Below are positions 45,001 to 56,125 of a DNA stretch of 64,000 bases, one piece after another (the stretch's first letter is position 1; the number at the start of each line of letters is the position of its first letter). Location of the stretch: contig OX465102.1 of NCBI GenBank assembly GCA_949987565.1, forward strand, positions 18,487,493 through 18,551,492, in the 5' to 3' direction. The notes beneath the pieces were generated by a model, which searched no databases, had not been told where the DNA came from, and saw only the letters and a program-made list of their open reading frames with translations. Origin of the DNA: Luidia sarsii. Lineage: Eukaryota > Echinodermata > Asteroidea > Paxillosida > Luidiidae. The position numbers were made by a program, and so were the translations under genes.

Positions 45001-45639
45001 CAATTAAGATGATTGGCGTAGGACTATGCGTAGGAATCAAGCCTATCCACTGTTTCCTCGAGAGGTTACAACTCTTCCGGCCGAGTAATGAGATCGAGAA
45101 GAGGCGTTTTAATCGTGATGGTCATTCCGTGATTTGCCCCAGCCTGCCCTTCGAAAGATACAAATAAATATCAATAAATAACCCAGATGGGGAAAATTGC
45201 CGCCAGATACAAAGAATCGATTGCCGACCACAAACCAATTAATTCCAGGTGGAACATCATCGCTATGGCAACGGCAGTTGGCGAATGAAACCCGCAGTAT
45301 TAAAGTCACCATTTGGAAGAACTAGGCCTGTACGTTTTTCAGGGTGTTTTTCCCCAGTGATTCAATCTAGTTGAGATTGGTCGCTTCTAAACAAGTCCAG
45401 ATTAAGTCTACGGGGGCCCGTAATGACATGGTTAAGTTGAAGGGGAACTGAAATTAAACATCATGTGCTCGATTTCACCAAACTCGACGATCATTTTGTA
45501 GAACAACTGATCGTGCACTACAGGTCATACAAAAATATTACACAGTGATGTGGTGGGTGAATCATCGTCGATGCAAACCGAGTTACGATAGATCGCGAAG
45601 CCTCATCATTTCTCCCTGATTAAATGATTCCCAGTCAGT
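45001..45639. other. Unassigned DNA with R3-like scrap
   Basis: The stretch gttacgatagatcgcgaagc at 45582 resembles an R3 end. Nothing else was recognised. Confidence 0.35.
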
Positions 45640-45945
45640 TTGTTCCCAGGCTTGTTTGACTTAAATTGATGAACAAGGTGCATCCACTTTGTGTGATCCC
45701 CGATCTGATGTAGCCAAGTTTTACAACAATTGGTTGTTTGCATCTGAATGAAAGCGGGGAGGGGGTGTGATCTCTGGAAATAATATACGGTAGTTAATGG
45801 TTGAACGTTTCTGTTTGCCAACCCCGCCCCGCCCCTGCAAAGACTAGTTGACTATTTAGGGAGGTCACCATCTAAAGGCTGGATAGCTCAAATCCAGAGG
45901 TCTCTGGTTCAAATCTCGGTCCAGTCAAAGTTTTCTTTGCCAATA
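45640..45945 (+). mobile_element. SINE1, near full-length
   Basis: It has gcttgtttgacttaaattga, gatccccgatctgatgtagc, tctgaatgaaagcgggg, caaagactagttgactattt, ggatagctcaaatccagagg and ggttcaaatctcggtcc. The tRNA-like part has lost the segment between its A and B boxes. Confidence 0.82.
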
Positions 45946-46314
45946 ATAATTGTTAAATTTGTTCAAAAGCGTGCAGCCTGAGGATCGCTGTTGTAGCGCG
46001 TGTCTGAATCAGTCCTCGGCTCTCTCGGCTTGATTGTGACTCATCACTTAGTAGCACGTCGCTGACGAGAGCAGATTACGACAGAGGCCATCGGGTGTCA
46101 ACTGTCAACGCCCATTACGTGTACTAAGCCGTCAACTAAGCCGGCGTGTCTTCTCCATGCCCTACAACAGTCCCCTTGTTTATTGTTGCGGGCACTCCGA
46201 GGTGATCACTTAGGTCCTCTGCTGCCACCATGCGAAACACGACTCACCCATTATGTGACCAAATTTATTGGCTTTGTATTATCTTTTAAATTATCCAGCA
46301 AATACTAGTTGACA

Positions 46315-46800
46315 AGTATTAAAGGATCTAAAATTTAGTGGGCCTGACGTTTCGATCCTAGCAGGACCTTTCTCAAAGGCAGAGTGACAAGGACAAAACA
46401 GATACATGTACACGAAGGCAGGGGGAGAGAGTGAATAGGGCACGGATGAGAAACAGAGGACAAAGAGTGAAGCTGGTAGGGAGAGATCAAAGGGAAGGGC
46501 AAGGGGTAGGGTAGGGATTAGTGAGAGGAGGGGGAAAGATCAAAGAGAAGGGCAAGGAGTGGGGTAGGGATTAGTGACAATAGGGGGAAAAGATCAAAGA
46601 GAGAAGTGTGAAAGACTGAACACAAAAGGAGGATTATCAGAAAGCTGCATGGTGTTAGTCATTACCCTCCTGGATGTTGAGACCATGTGGTTGAATAGTC
46701 CGAAGACGCTTCATCCACATTTTCTCACGGCTAAGACGGACAGCATTACTATGGTGACCAAGTGATTCTATGCCCAGTACACTCATATCTGATACCTTAA
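46315..46800 (-). repeat. R2, longest copy
   Basis: It reads ctaaaatttagtgggcctga, cgtttcgatcctagcaggac, ctttctcaaaggcagagtga, caaggacaaaacagatacat. A purine-rich middle with direct repeats (agatcaaagagaagggcaag) follows, then ccgaagacgcttcatccaca and ctatgcccagtacactcata. The purine-rich middle is expanded compared with 14790-15084. Confidence 0.85.
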
Positions 46801-46811
46801 GTATTAAAGGA

Positions 46812-46915
46812 GTTCACCGTCGAGCTGGATTGCTCAAATGGTAACAGCGCTGGTGCGCAAAACTAGAGCTCTCGCGTGCAAATCCGGTTCCAGTCAAGGT
46901 TTTCTTTGCCGATAT
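46812..46915 (+). mobile_element. SINE1 tRNA-like module
   Basis: It has gctggattgctcaaatggta acagcgctgg (A box), gtgcaaatccggttcc (B-box-like) and gtcaaggttttctttgccga. Confidence 0.72.
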
Positions 46916-46989
46916 TTATTTGTTTCATTATAAAAAATATAAAAAATCAGATAAATGTTACAAATTGTGCATACTGCATGCCTAAAATC

Positions 46990-47095
46990 ACCAAAATTAA
47001 AGTCCCATCAAATAATTAGGAGGGTCTGACGTTTTGAAAATTGCAGGACATATCTCAAAGGCAGGCTGCTTTTGAGATATACACGTCACGCAACG
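46990..47095. repeat. R2 foldback, divergent
   Basis: The arm gagggtctgacgttttgaaa is mirrored by cgcaacgtcagggtctccta. The centre is caaaggcaggctgcttttga. Confidence 0.55.
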
Positions 47096-47106
47096 TCAGG
47101 GTCTCC

Positions 47107-47290
47107 TAACCGTAACCGGCATTGAAACCACAATGATTAACCACACATGGCTTTTCCTGTGGGAGGATAAGGGCCATACACCACGACATACCGCAGCGTG
47201 GTTTTTGTGGTATCCTGTGGTATGTGAGCCTGCACCCCTGAGGGTACTGTGGTAAATTGCGGTATACAGTGTGTGTCCTGTGCGGGAGAT
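47107..47290 (+). repeat. R7 dispersed repeat
   Basis: It contains accggcattgaaaccacaat, cctgtgggaggataagggcc, gtggtatcctgtggtatgtg, gtggtaaattgcggtataca and gtcctgtgcggga. It is nearly identical to 59940-60120 and to the nested copy at 51560-51745. Confidence 0.88.
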
Positions 47291-48516
47291 TACAAGGAGG
47301 TTATAATTATTTATGTTATTATTAATGTAGGAAAAAATAAAGGTTGGGGTTTGATTATCCTATTGGAAACAACTCTTGGCTTTCTGCTACCAATACGCAT
47401 GTCGGATGTTTGAGGTTTTCGCGAGGATTTTTTTATTATAATAATTCATGTCAAGTAACTTTGTATTCTGTTGGAGGGTTAGACCGTTTTGATTGAGCAT
47501 TTCTCTAAAACATTCTCACCACAACAGGTTGGCTACTCAATGGTTAATTGGGGACTTTTTGAAAATAAAACGGGTTTTCGCGCTCAAACCCCATCTTCTA
47601 CGTGTATATAAGCAGTGCAGGGAATGCTATCTATTATGGCCTAGACTAATTATGATTATGGCCAGCTAGTAAGAGGCTGAACGAAATTATCTGACATTCA
47701 AGTCAGGTTCATGAAACAGGATGTGTCTGACCGATGATTGTAGAAAATACAAAAAATGTAGGCCCCAAAAGTACAATATCTCTCCCCCAGTGAATCCAAA
47801 AGCACGCACTACAGTCATTATTGCTAAGCGCCGTCATAACCACGGATCAAGCCATGATTGGTATTCTGGGGATATCAAAACAGGAGTCGTCCGGACTCTG
47901 CATTAATTAATTGATTGATTAATTAATTAATTAATTAATTAACGAGGAATTGTCTGAGGTCGCTGCGCACATCAGTGATTTTTTCACTCAGATGGGGATT
48001 TCCCTACCCCTTTTATTCATGAATCAACACAAGCTTCATTTACATCATAATATCAACATTAAAATTTATTTTAAAACGAATGTTAGAAGAAAATGGTTTT
48101 TGTTTTGTCTGTTTTTGTCGCTTCAAATAATTATTAGAAATTAAACTTCAGAGCATCATTGATCAATGAACAAAGAACATTACCCTTTCGGTAAATCAAT
48201 TAAATTTGTCTTTGTCCAGTCTTTTCCTTTCCATTTCAATGTGTTTTCTTAAAAATTTGCTTTGTTTTAGTCGCTTCAAATATTAGAAATTAAACTTCAG
48301 AGCACCTGGTTTGCCACATAACCATAATAATTTACCTGTTAATAATAAACATAAATCATTTTGAACATCATTTACTGACGAGTGACAATATTATACAAAT
48401 TCACCATGCTTGAAAAAAAAATGGTGGGGGCCTTACGTTTCGATGCTATAGCGGCACCAGTCACAGAGAGAGCACGGGAAATTATTTCAGTACGGTCCTG
48501 TTGGCCTATAGGCTCC
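47291..48516. other. AT-rich DNA with (attaatt)n tract and a two-copy repeat
   Basis: An attaattaattgattg tract lies at 47902-47943. Two copies of a block ending attaaacttcagagca occur at 48100-48155 and 48265-48310. An R2 scrap (ggccttacgtttcgatgcta) is at 48429. Confidence 0.5.
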
Positions 48517-48641
48517 TAGTCCGAGTAACTTGGACCCGACGAGTCACCCTTTTTTTATCGAATTTTGAAATTTTGAGAATCTCAAAATTTCAAAATTCGA
48601 TAAAAAAAGGGTGACTTGTCGGGTCCAAGTTACTCGGACTA
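48517..48641. mobile_element. Near-perfect 125 bp palindrome flanked by TA
   Basis: The arms tagtccgagtaacttggacc, cgacgagtcaccc, poly-T and atcgaattttgaaattttga are mirrored with one mismatch, and the centre is gagaatctc. It starts TAGTCC and ends GGACTA. A related copy lies at 49472-49694. Confidence 0.92.
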
Positions 48642-49471
48642 TAAGTAGGCCCCCTACTTGCATAGTGTATTTCGGTCACTAATGTCAGTAATCAGTCTGA
48701 AGCATTTTCTCCATCATCTAAATTAGCACAGACATCAGAAGCACTCTTGAATGAATGCGCAAAGCTCATATTATTTAGTAGTATCTTAAGACTGAAATAT
48801 TTACAGGATTTGCCATTTCGATTCGGACTTTCTCAATAGCAGAACCCTTGCAGTGGTCCGTTTCGAAAATCAGTCCCCAGTGTTCAAAATATTTGTTATA
48901 AATTTTATTATAGGCCTACATCAATCTAATCATCTCTTGAGACACAAGGGGTAGAAATAATTTACTGACAGGATAGATGGGTCATGGTTTCTATGAAACC
49001 AAGCGATTGTTTTGAAATGCCATCTTGATTACTTGCTCCATGGATGGTAAATTAAAAAATAATAGTGCTTCGATTGGATGAGTAAAAAAAATAATCACTA
49101 TAATGATATAGCGCCCTCCTGCGAGTGGCAAGATGCATGTCGCCCTCCATTGGCGCGTATTTGCTAGGAGGACGACTTAGGACGCTGTGAGTGACAGGTG
49201 GTGACAGGTTGTTTACCTTCTCCAGGGAAATCACTCCTTCTGGCAGTCTGCCTTCCACTGGAGAGACCGACAGACGGATTTCAAGGTACAATTTTGCATC
49301 GAATGTAATACTAGTCTAGTACTCTTGACTAGGGATGCATTAGAATGTTTTGAATAGAAGGATATTTTCTGCATTCTGAATGGCATGCTGCCACCGTCTA
49401 TTCCGTATTCGGAGTATTAGTAGTATATCGGACTACACAATGTTGTGACTGTTGAGTGGTGTAACTTAGAC
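48642..49471. other. Unassigned DNA with R2-like scrap
   Basis: An R2-like block (gatttgccatttcgattcgg) lies near 48807. No exon was recognised, though a noncoding first exon of the downstream gene could lie here. Confidence 0.35.
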
Positions 49472-49694
49472 TAGTCCGAGTAACTTGGACCCGACAAGTC
49501 TCCCTGGCCTTTTTTTTATCGAAATTATTGGCTGTAAATCTGGGGATTTCGGTCGTAGTCGAAATGTTTTGGTGGTTTGTACGTACCAGCAGGTTTAGGA
49601 CTCAGGTGGACTTGGACCCTACATTCACCCGATCCTCCAAATTTCAAATTTCGATAAAAAGGGGTGACTTGTTGGGTCCAAGTTACTTTGACTA
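49472..49694. mobile_element. Second copy of the TA-flanked palindrome, with a longer centre
   Basis: The left arm tagtccgagtaacttggacc and right arm ggtccaagttactttgacta frame a longer, non-palindromic centre of about 110 bp (49530-49635). The copy is older and less perfect than 48517-48641. Confidence 0.82.
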
Positions 49695-49854
49695 AACTTA
49701 CACTAGTTAGAGAATAGTAATAATGACGTCACAGCTCTAGTACATGGTATACCGAAACCATGTTTTTTTTTCCCACGGTATACCGAGTATCTAAATTTGA
49801 AAACCGGCACAACTTCAACAGCCTACTTTTACCATTCTTTCCTTTTTTATCCAG

Positions 49855-49929
49855 GGTTATCCATCAAAGTCGACCCAGCATTTGTGTTCATGTAGACGTT
49901 GGAAAAGGACCTGAAATGGCTGATATCAG
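49855..49929 (+). CDS. STXBP4-like exon 1 (start ATG at 49916)
   Basis: An acceptor-like tttttatccag precedes 49855 and the donor is ATCAG|GTGAGG. Only MADI is clearly coding. The frame before the ATG has no stop within the exon, so coding could extend upstream into an exon I cannot identify. The spliced 5' end suggests at least one noncoding exon upstream. Confidence 0.6.
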
Positions 49930-52900
49930 GTGAGGGGCCAGTTCACCCTAACCACCCCAGGCCCAGCCAACTCCAGCGTCGGGGTTTGGCTACGTTTTTG
50001 AGCTGGGCCCCCATTTCATAGAGCCTCTTAAAGCCCCCACACACCATTGGTAAACAGGTAAAGGTCTTACAAACGCATCCATACTTTGTCTAATCAAACA
50101 TAACACACCTGTGAAAGTTTCTGTCAACCATGTCTCGAGAAAATTGTGAAAACCGGCTCATATTTCCATCAAACCGTGTCAGCTTCAAGGATTGTAAAAT
50201 GGTCCTAGCAGAAATTCAATAGCGCCACCGTGCGTTTAAACCAGAACAATTAATTGTGAGTAAATCTTGAAACAACAGTCGTCAGTAATTGCGAATGGAC
50301 TATGTCGGATTTGTGCAAATGCTGTGTAGAGACTTTGAGGCTGGTAAGCATTTTTTTCTTCAAAAGTCAATTTAAAACGGTGGAAATTCATACAAAATTC
50401 CACTTTTCATGAAAATGTACCTAACAGTAGCATTCCAAGCGCTACAAGTTCACAGCATGTCTGATACTGGTAGTTACTTCCACTTGAGTAAGTTACTTTA
50501 AAAACAAAATTTGTTTGGTCGAAATTTGGATTTGTGCAAATGGTGTGTGGGGGCTCTAATTGTGAAAATCTGCTAAGTCCTCAGGAAAAGTCTTCCTTGT
50601 GTAAAGCAGGATTACAAACTGCACTGCAATGCTATGTCAGTTGCTTTTTACTTGTCTCTTTTGCATAGCACAAAACACTAGTGAAGTTTGTGTTGGCAGG
50701 GTGATCCTATGAATCGTAGCCTACATAAACATGATATTTGATGTAAGAATATTCTCATTGATTAATGTGTATCTGACCCCTAACCTCAGTGCACTTGAAG
50801 GATCTCCAAGGCACAGTCAGCACATAGATGAAACAGAGACTGTTGTCTTCAATGACTGCAAGACGGGTCTGGGTAAGTTGTATTACATTGACGTATGCAT
50901 CTTGAGTTTAATGGGGACAATGTAAGGTGACAACCAATAGACTGTCTGGATAATCAGTGGGGATTTTCCCCTTATTCCAATATTGGACTGTTAATTTACT
51001 TGCCATTTTGATTTATTTATTGGTTGGTTTATTTATTTGTTCATTTGCTTGTCTAAGATACATGTGCATCCATCTACATGTACATGTACTAACCCGCCCA
51101 TCCTCAAATCCAACCCTCCATCCATCTATCCTTAAACTCTGATAACCCCTATTGTCATGTGAACTCATGGCAATGTTGTTGTTTTTATTTTGTGTCCTTA
51201 TTTTGTGTCCTCATATTCTGAATGGACTGCTGAATTGCAATCAATTTCTCTCAATTCTCAAATTCTTCTCAATTCTCTCTCTGATACATGTACAGTATGT
51301 TCATTAGCAATAATACCAAAGTGTCAGTGAAATGCACCAAATCAGTGTACATGTACACATGTACATTGTACCGGTAGCACATCCAAGTGCCGTAGTGCAG
51401 GGCTCCACTAAATGTTTGTGATTCCAAGGAGCCAACTGATAACCACTGCAATACAGTAGAACATCGCTATATAATGAACATCCCGGGATCCATGAAAAAT
51501 GTCCGGTATATAGCGGTTGTTCGTTATAGCATTTTGCGGCCACATTATTTTGTACGCAAAGATCGGAGCCACAGGGCATGGAAACCACAACTAACCACAC
51601 ATGGATTTTCTTTGGGAGGATAAGGGCCATGCACAAGGATATTCCACAGCGGGGTTTTTGTGGTGACCTGTGGTATGTGAGCCTACACCCCTATGGGCAC
51701 TGTGGTAAATTGCGGTATACAGTGTGTGTCCTGTGCGGGAGGTGCAAAGCGTTTGGGTTATAGCTGCATGTTCGGTATATCGGCGTTCGTTATATAGCGA
51801 CATTCGTTATATAGCGACGTTCCACTGTATGCACTGTATTACAGACATGCCAGCTTGATGTTTCATGGGTCACAGATTAGACAGGGAATGAGTTGAAATA
51901 CAGTTAAGTTGTGTAAGGGGAAACATAATGTGCAAGGGAAATTCCTTTACACATCAATTATACTTTGCAATGGGGCGAGGGAGCTATTGTTTTCGTTTTC
52001 ATGCATCTAGGTTTTTTAGCGTAATAGAGCAAATGCGCCACCAATGTTTACATGCCATCACTTGACCTATAGTGGGTATTTTTGCATCTCATTTGGTGCC
52101 GAACAGACATGATAGAAGTGGAAACTAGCAAAGAAGTCAATAATTATGTTGTCCACATTCTTCTTTGTATATTTCCATTGCTGCTCTGTGCGAAATGAGA
52201 TGCAAAAATATATAGGGATAAATAGGTTTGCGGAGACACCATGTAAATTCTCTTTTGTGAGTAAGTGTGGTTCTGAAAAGAACCAGAGGAACTCGACGTT
52301 TCGAACAGTATACTCTGCTCGTCTTCAGGAGAATGCTGGATTCCAACTGGGAGTGAGGCTTATGTAGTGTGGAGAGGGATCCTGGTGAGGGGATTAGCTC
52401 AGTGAAGGGTGAAGGCGGGAACTGTAAAGGCGGGAACAAGGGATGCTGCACAGGATCCTAGTTGTGGGTGTACTGTGTGTGTGCTCACTCATGTGTGTCA
52501 TAAGTGTGGACTGCTAAAAATATATACCCACTATAAGTCACGTGATGGCGTGTAAACAGTGGTCGTGCAATCGGTCCATTGTCATTCCCCTCGGGTGGCA
52601 GGGTTTGGATGAGAAATACATGGGATGGCCCATCTAAGCAGTGAGTTGGACCAGCCTACACTACAATACACAGGGGATTACTCCACTGCATTGACTCTGT
52701 TGTCTTGGTGCTAACAGGGGTCAAGATCATTGGAGGAAAGAGCGACCTCGAAGGAGGCAGGGATTATGGAATCTTCGTCAGGAGAGTCATACCAGGGGGC
52801 TTGGCTGAGCAAAGTGGTAAGAGACTTCAAAAGCTTTCATGATGCAGGACACATGCTGGACAAATTAGCAGTGGTACACTGAGATGATCTGTTGATTTTT

Positions 52901-55900
52901 CCTATTTAATCTGGCCATTGTTAAGACCAGCAAACCATGGCCAATCTGTCTTGGATCATTCGGCCGGCAGTGCCATGCCGTCATCGATGCCAGTGGAGCT
53001 TTTACGCGATGCCAAAGGATTGTGTTTTTCTGTTTATGTACGGTCCGTGGGCACCGCCATCTTGGATTTAAGGTTAACTCCGATTTACTTTGTGCACGGG
53101 GATAATTATGATGTTGGATTAATTGACATTCAGCGCCAGTCAGAAGCATTTGACAATCAACTGCCGTATATCTCCAGGGATCATGCCACCGTTTTCCCAT
53201 TCACTATTTCCTGTGCTTGGTGGTTGCAGGATGCCTGAGAGAAGGGGACCAGATCCTCAGTGTGAATGGGGAGAGCCTGCTCCGGGTTACCAACGAAGAG
53301 TGAGTACCAACCGTCTTTCCTTGGGACCAGATGCTGTCTTTCGATGAGAGTTCAGCCCTACTCTTAAACGTATAATTCTCAGAGCTAATTAAACGCACAA
53401 AGCATATGTACAGTTGTACCTGTGCGGCGGACAAGGCATGCACAGGAGCACATCTTCCACATCCCACGCAGCCGAGTTGAGGTGACAAAGCGTGGCTTCA
53501 TCTCCAGGATTTCGTCCGCTTACAACAGGCTGCATGGGATGCGTGATGTTTTCACCACCAGGTCCATGCAGCTTCTGTAACCAATGCAACTTAATGTGCT
53601 GTTTGTGTTTCAGTCTTTGACAGTGTGCTGGATTGTTGTGATTGATTGTGGTTTGAATTTCTGCTTCTTGCATACATGTGCTTGCTTGTCTACAGGTTTG
53701 TCTGTCTGTTTGTTTGTTTGTCTGTATTACTTTTGTTTGTTAGATTGTATTTCTCTTCTTTTGTTATAGTGTATTTATTTACATGTAGCTATTTCATTGT
53801 AAATTAAATTATTAAATTAGTGTTTTATATATTTATATGTTTATATATATATATATCTCCCCGTAACTGGCATTTTGTTTGCTGCTTGATGAGATAAAAA
53901 ATAAAGAAATAAGAAGAAGAATACGGTACCTATAATAGTAGGGCAAAACCCACATTGAATCGCAAACTCCTCAACGCAAAATCATATGTTATATCTAGAC
54001 TATCATACTCTGTTGTGAACAAAATATATGAAAATATGATATACAAAAATGTTGCAAACTGCTTACTGACTAAGATTACCAAAATGCAAATCTTAAAATT
54101 TAGTGGGCCTGACGTTTCGATCCTAATATCTAACATATGAAAATATGAAAATATGTTAGATTCCGTAATTAGGCGAGGAGCTACTGAGATTCGAGGGGCT
54201 CTGCAGGAATAACATCTGGTCAGTTACAATACATGTATGTGGTGTGCTTTGTTGTCTGTTCAGGGCTGTTCAGTATCTGCGCTCTGCCTCAGCAACAAAT
54301 AGAGTGACTCTGGTCATCACAAGGAGCATGTCTGCTCTGTAAGTACTGTCAGACTGTAGCAGTAGAATCATCTATATCCTCATCATCATTCTGGTCCTCA
54401 TCATCATCAATATCCTTGTCATCATCATTATCAATGTCATTCTCGTCCTTCCCATCTTTCCCTCCACCCTCTTTCTCCTCACCCTCCCCATCCTTCTCAT
54501 CATCCTCCCCCTCCTCATCTTCCTCATCCTTCCCTCGTCCTCCCGTCCTCCTCACCCTCCCCATCCTCCTCATCCTCCTCCTCATCATCATCCTCATCCT
54601 CTTCTTCATCTGCATCGTCATCTTCCGCATCCATCCTCCTCATCCTCTTCATCATCTGCATCCTCATCTTCCTCATCCTCCTCATCCTCCTCATCCTCCT
54701 CATCCTCATTCTCCGCATCCTTCCCATCCTCCTTATCCTCATCATCCCTATCCTCCTCATCAACCTCCTACCCCTCCAAGGAGTCCTTGCACTCTTCATC
54801 CACCTTGCCGTCCTCATTCTCCCCATCCTCTTCCTCCCTCTCCTCCTCCTCTTCCTGCATTTCTCTCCTCCTTCTCCCTGTCCTCCCTCCACCCTTCTAA
54901 CTTTCTTGCCTTTGCTATTGGTCTGATTCCTTGTCGTTCTCTCCCCCACAGGCATCGGTTCTCCTCGCTTCTTGAGAGTCAGCTTGCCAACACCAGGAAT
55001 AGCTTAAACCTGGACTCACAGTCCGTCTCCTCAGACCAGGGCTCGGAAACGCAGGAACAAAGTAAGAAAATACATGAGACAATGACACAAATTGTGAGCA
55101 ATTGTCATTTGTAGAATGGGAAGCTTTTTTGTGAGGTACATTTTTCAGAAAAATAGTCAACAAACCTAACAATGAAGCAGTGGTAAGGTGAGCATTCATA
55201 GGTTTTACGGTAGCTTTTATTGACAAAGTTTAACTTACATACACAGGTAGTTACCGGTGGTCATGTAGCACTGAATATTATGTCTAGGGAAATAAACTCT
55301 CTATTGAATGTTGCTAGTATATCAAACCCGAGGCTTGAATTCAAGCCCTGGCCCAGTCAAATCTTCTCTTCCATTTTCATTCCATTTTCAATCTGTTTCA
55401 TCTGTGCGTATGGATTCACGAGTCTGTGAAGTGGAGATGCTGATGTACATGTACATGTATAATTTTTATTTAGTTTCTCCTGTCAGTTAAGATGCCTTGT
55501 TTGTCTCCCTCTATCCCTGCCTCCCTCTTGCACTCTCTCTGTCCCTCTCTATATTTATATCTTGCTCTCTTTCTCTGTCTCCGTTGTCTCTTTCTCTGTT
55601 TCTCTCCGACTCTCAATCTCTCACTGTCTCTTTCTGCCTCTGTTTCTCTGTCTATCTCGCTGTCTCTCTCTCTTTGTGTGCCTCTCTCTCCCTCTCTGTC
55701 TCTTTGTGTGTCTCTGTCTACCTCTCTCTCTCTGTCTCTCTGTCTGTCTCTGTCTCTCTCTCCCTCTCTGTGTCTTCATCTCTCTCCCCCTCTCTGTATC
55801 TCTCTGTCTCCCTCTCCCCACTATGTTTGTCTCTCTCTCTCTCTCCCTGTCTGTGTCTCTCTGATCTCTCTTTGTCTCCATATCTCTCTCCATCTCTATG

Positions 55901-56088
55901 TCTCCATCTCTCTCTCCCTCCCTCTCTCTCTCTCCCTCTCTGTGTCTCTGTGTATCCATCTCTCTCTCTCCCTCTCTGTGTCTCTCTGTGTCTCCATCTC
56001 TCTCTCCCTCTCTCTCTCTCTCCCTCTCTGTGTCTGTCTGTGTATCCATCTCTCTTTCTCTCTCTCTCTCCCTCTCTGTCTCTCTGTG

Positions 56089-56125
<37 letters not shown>

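Noticed and set aside
44250..45007. Several frames of about 100-226 codons on both strands
   Set aside because: They are produced by the CCTCCAT heptamer array.
47902..47943. CRISPR-like short direct repeats
   Set aside because: This is a simple attaatt tract without spacers, and the window is eukaryotic.
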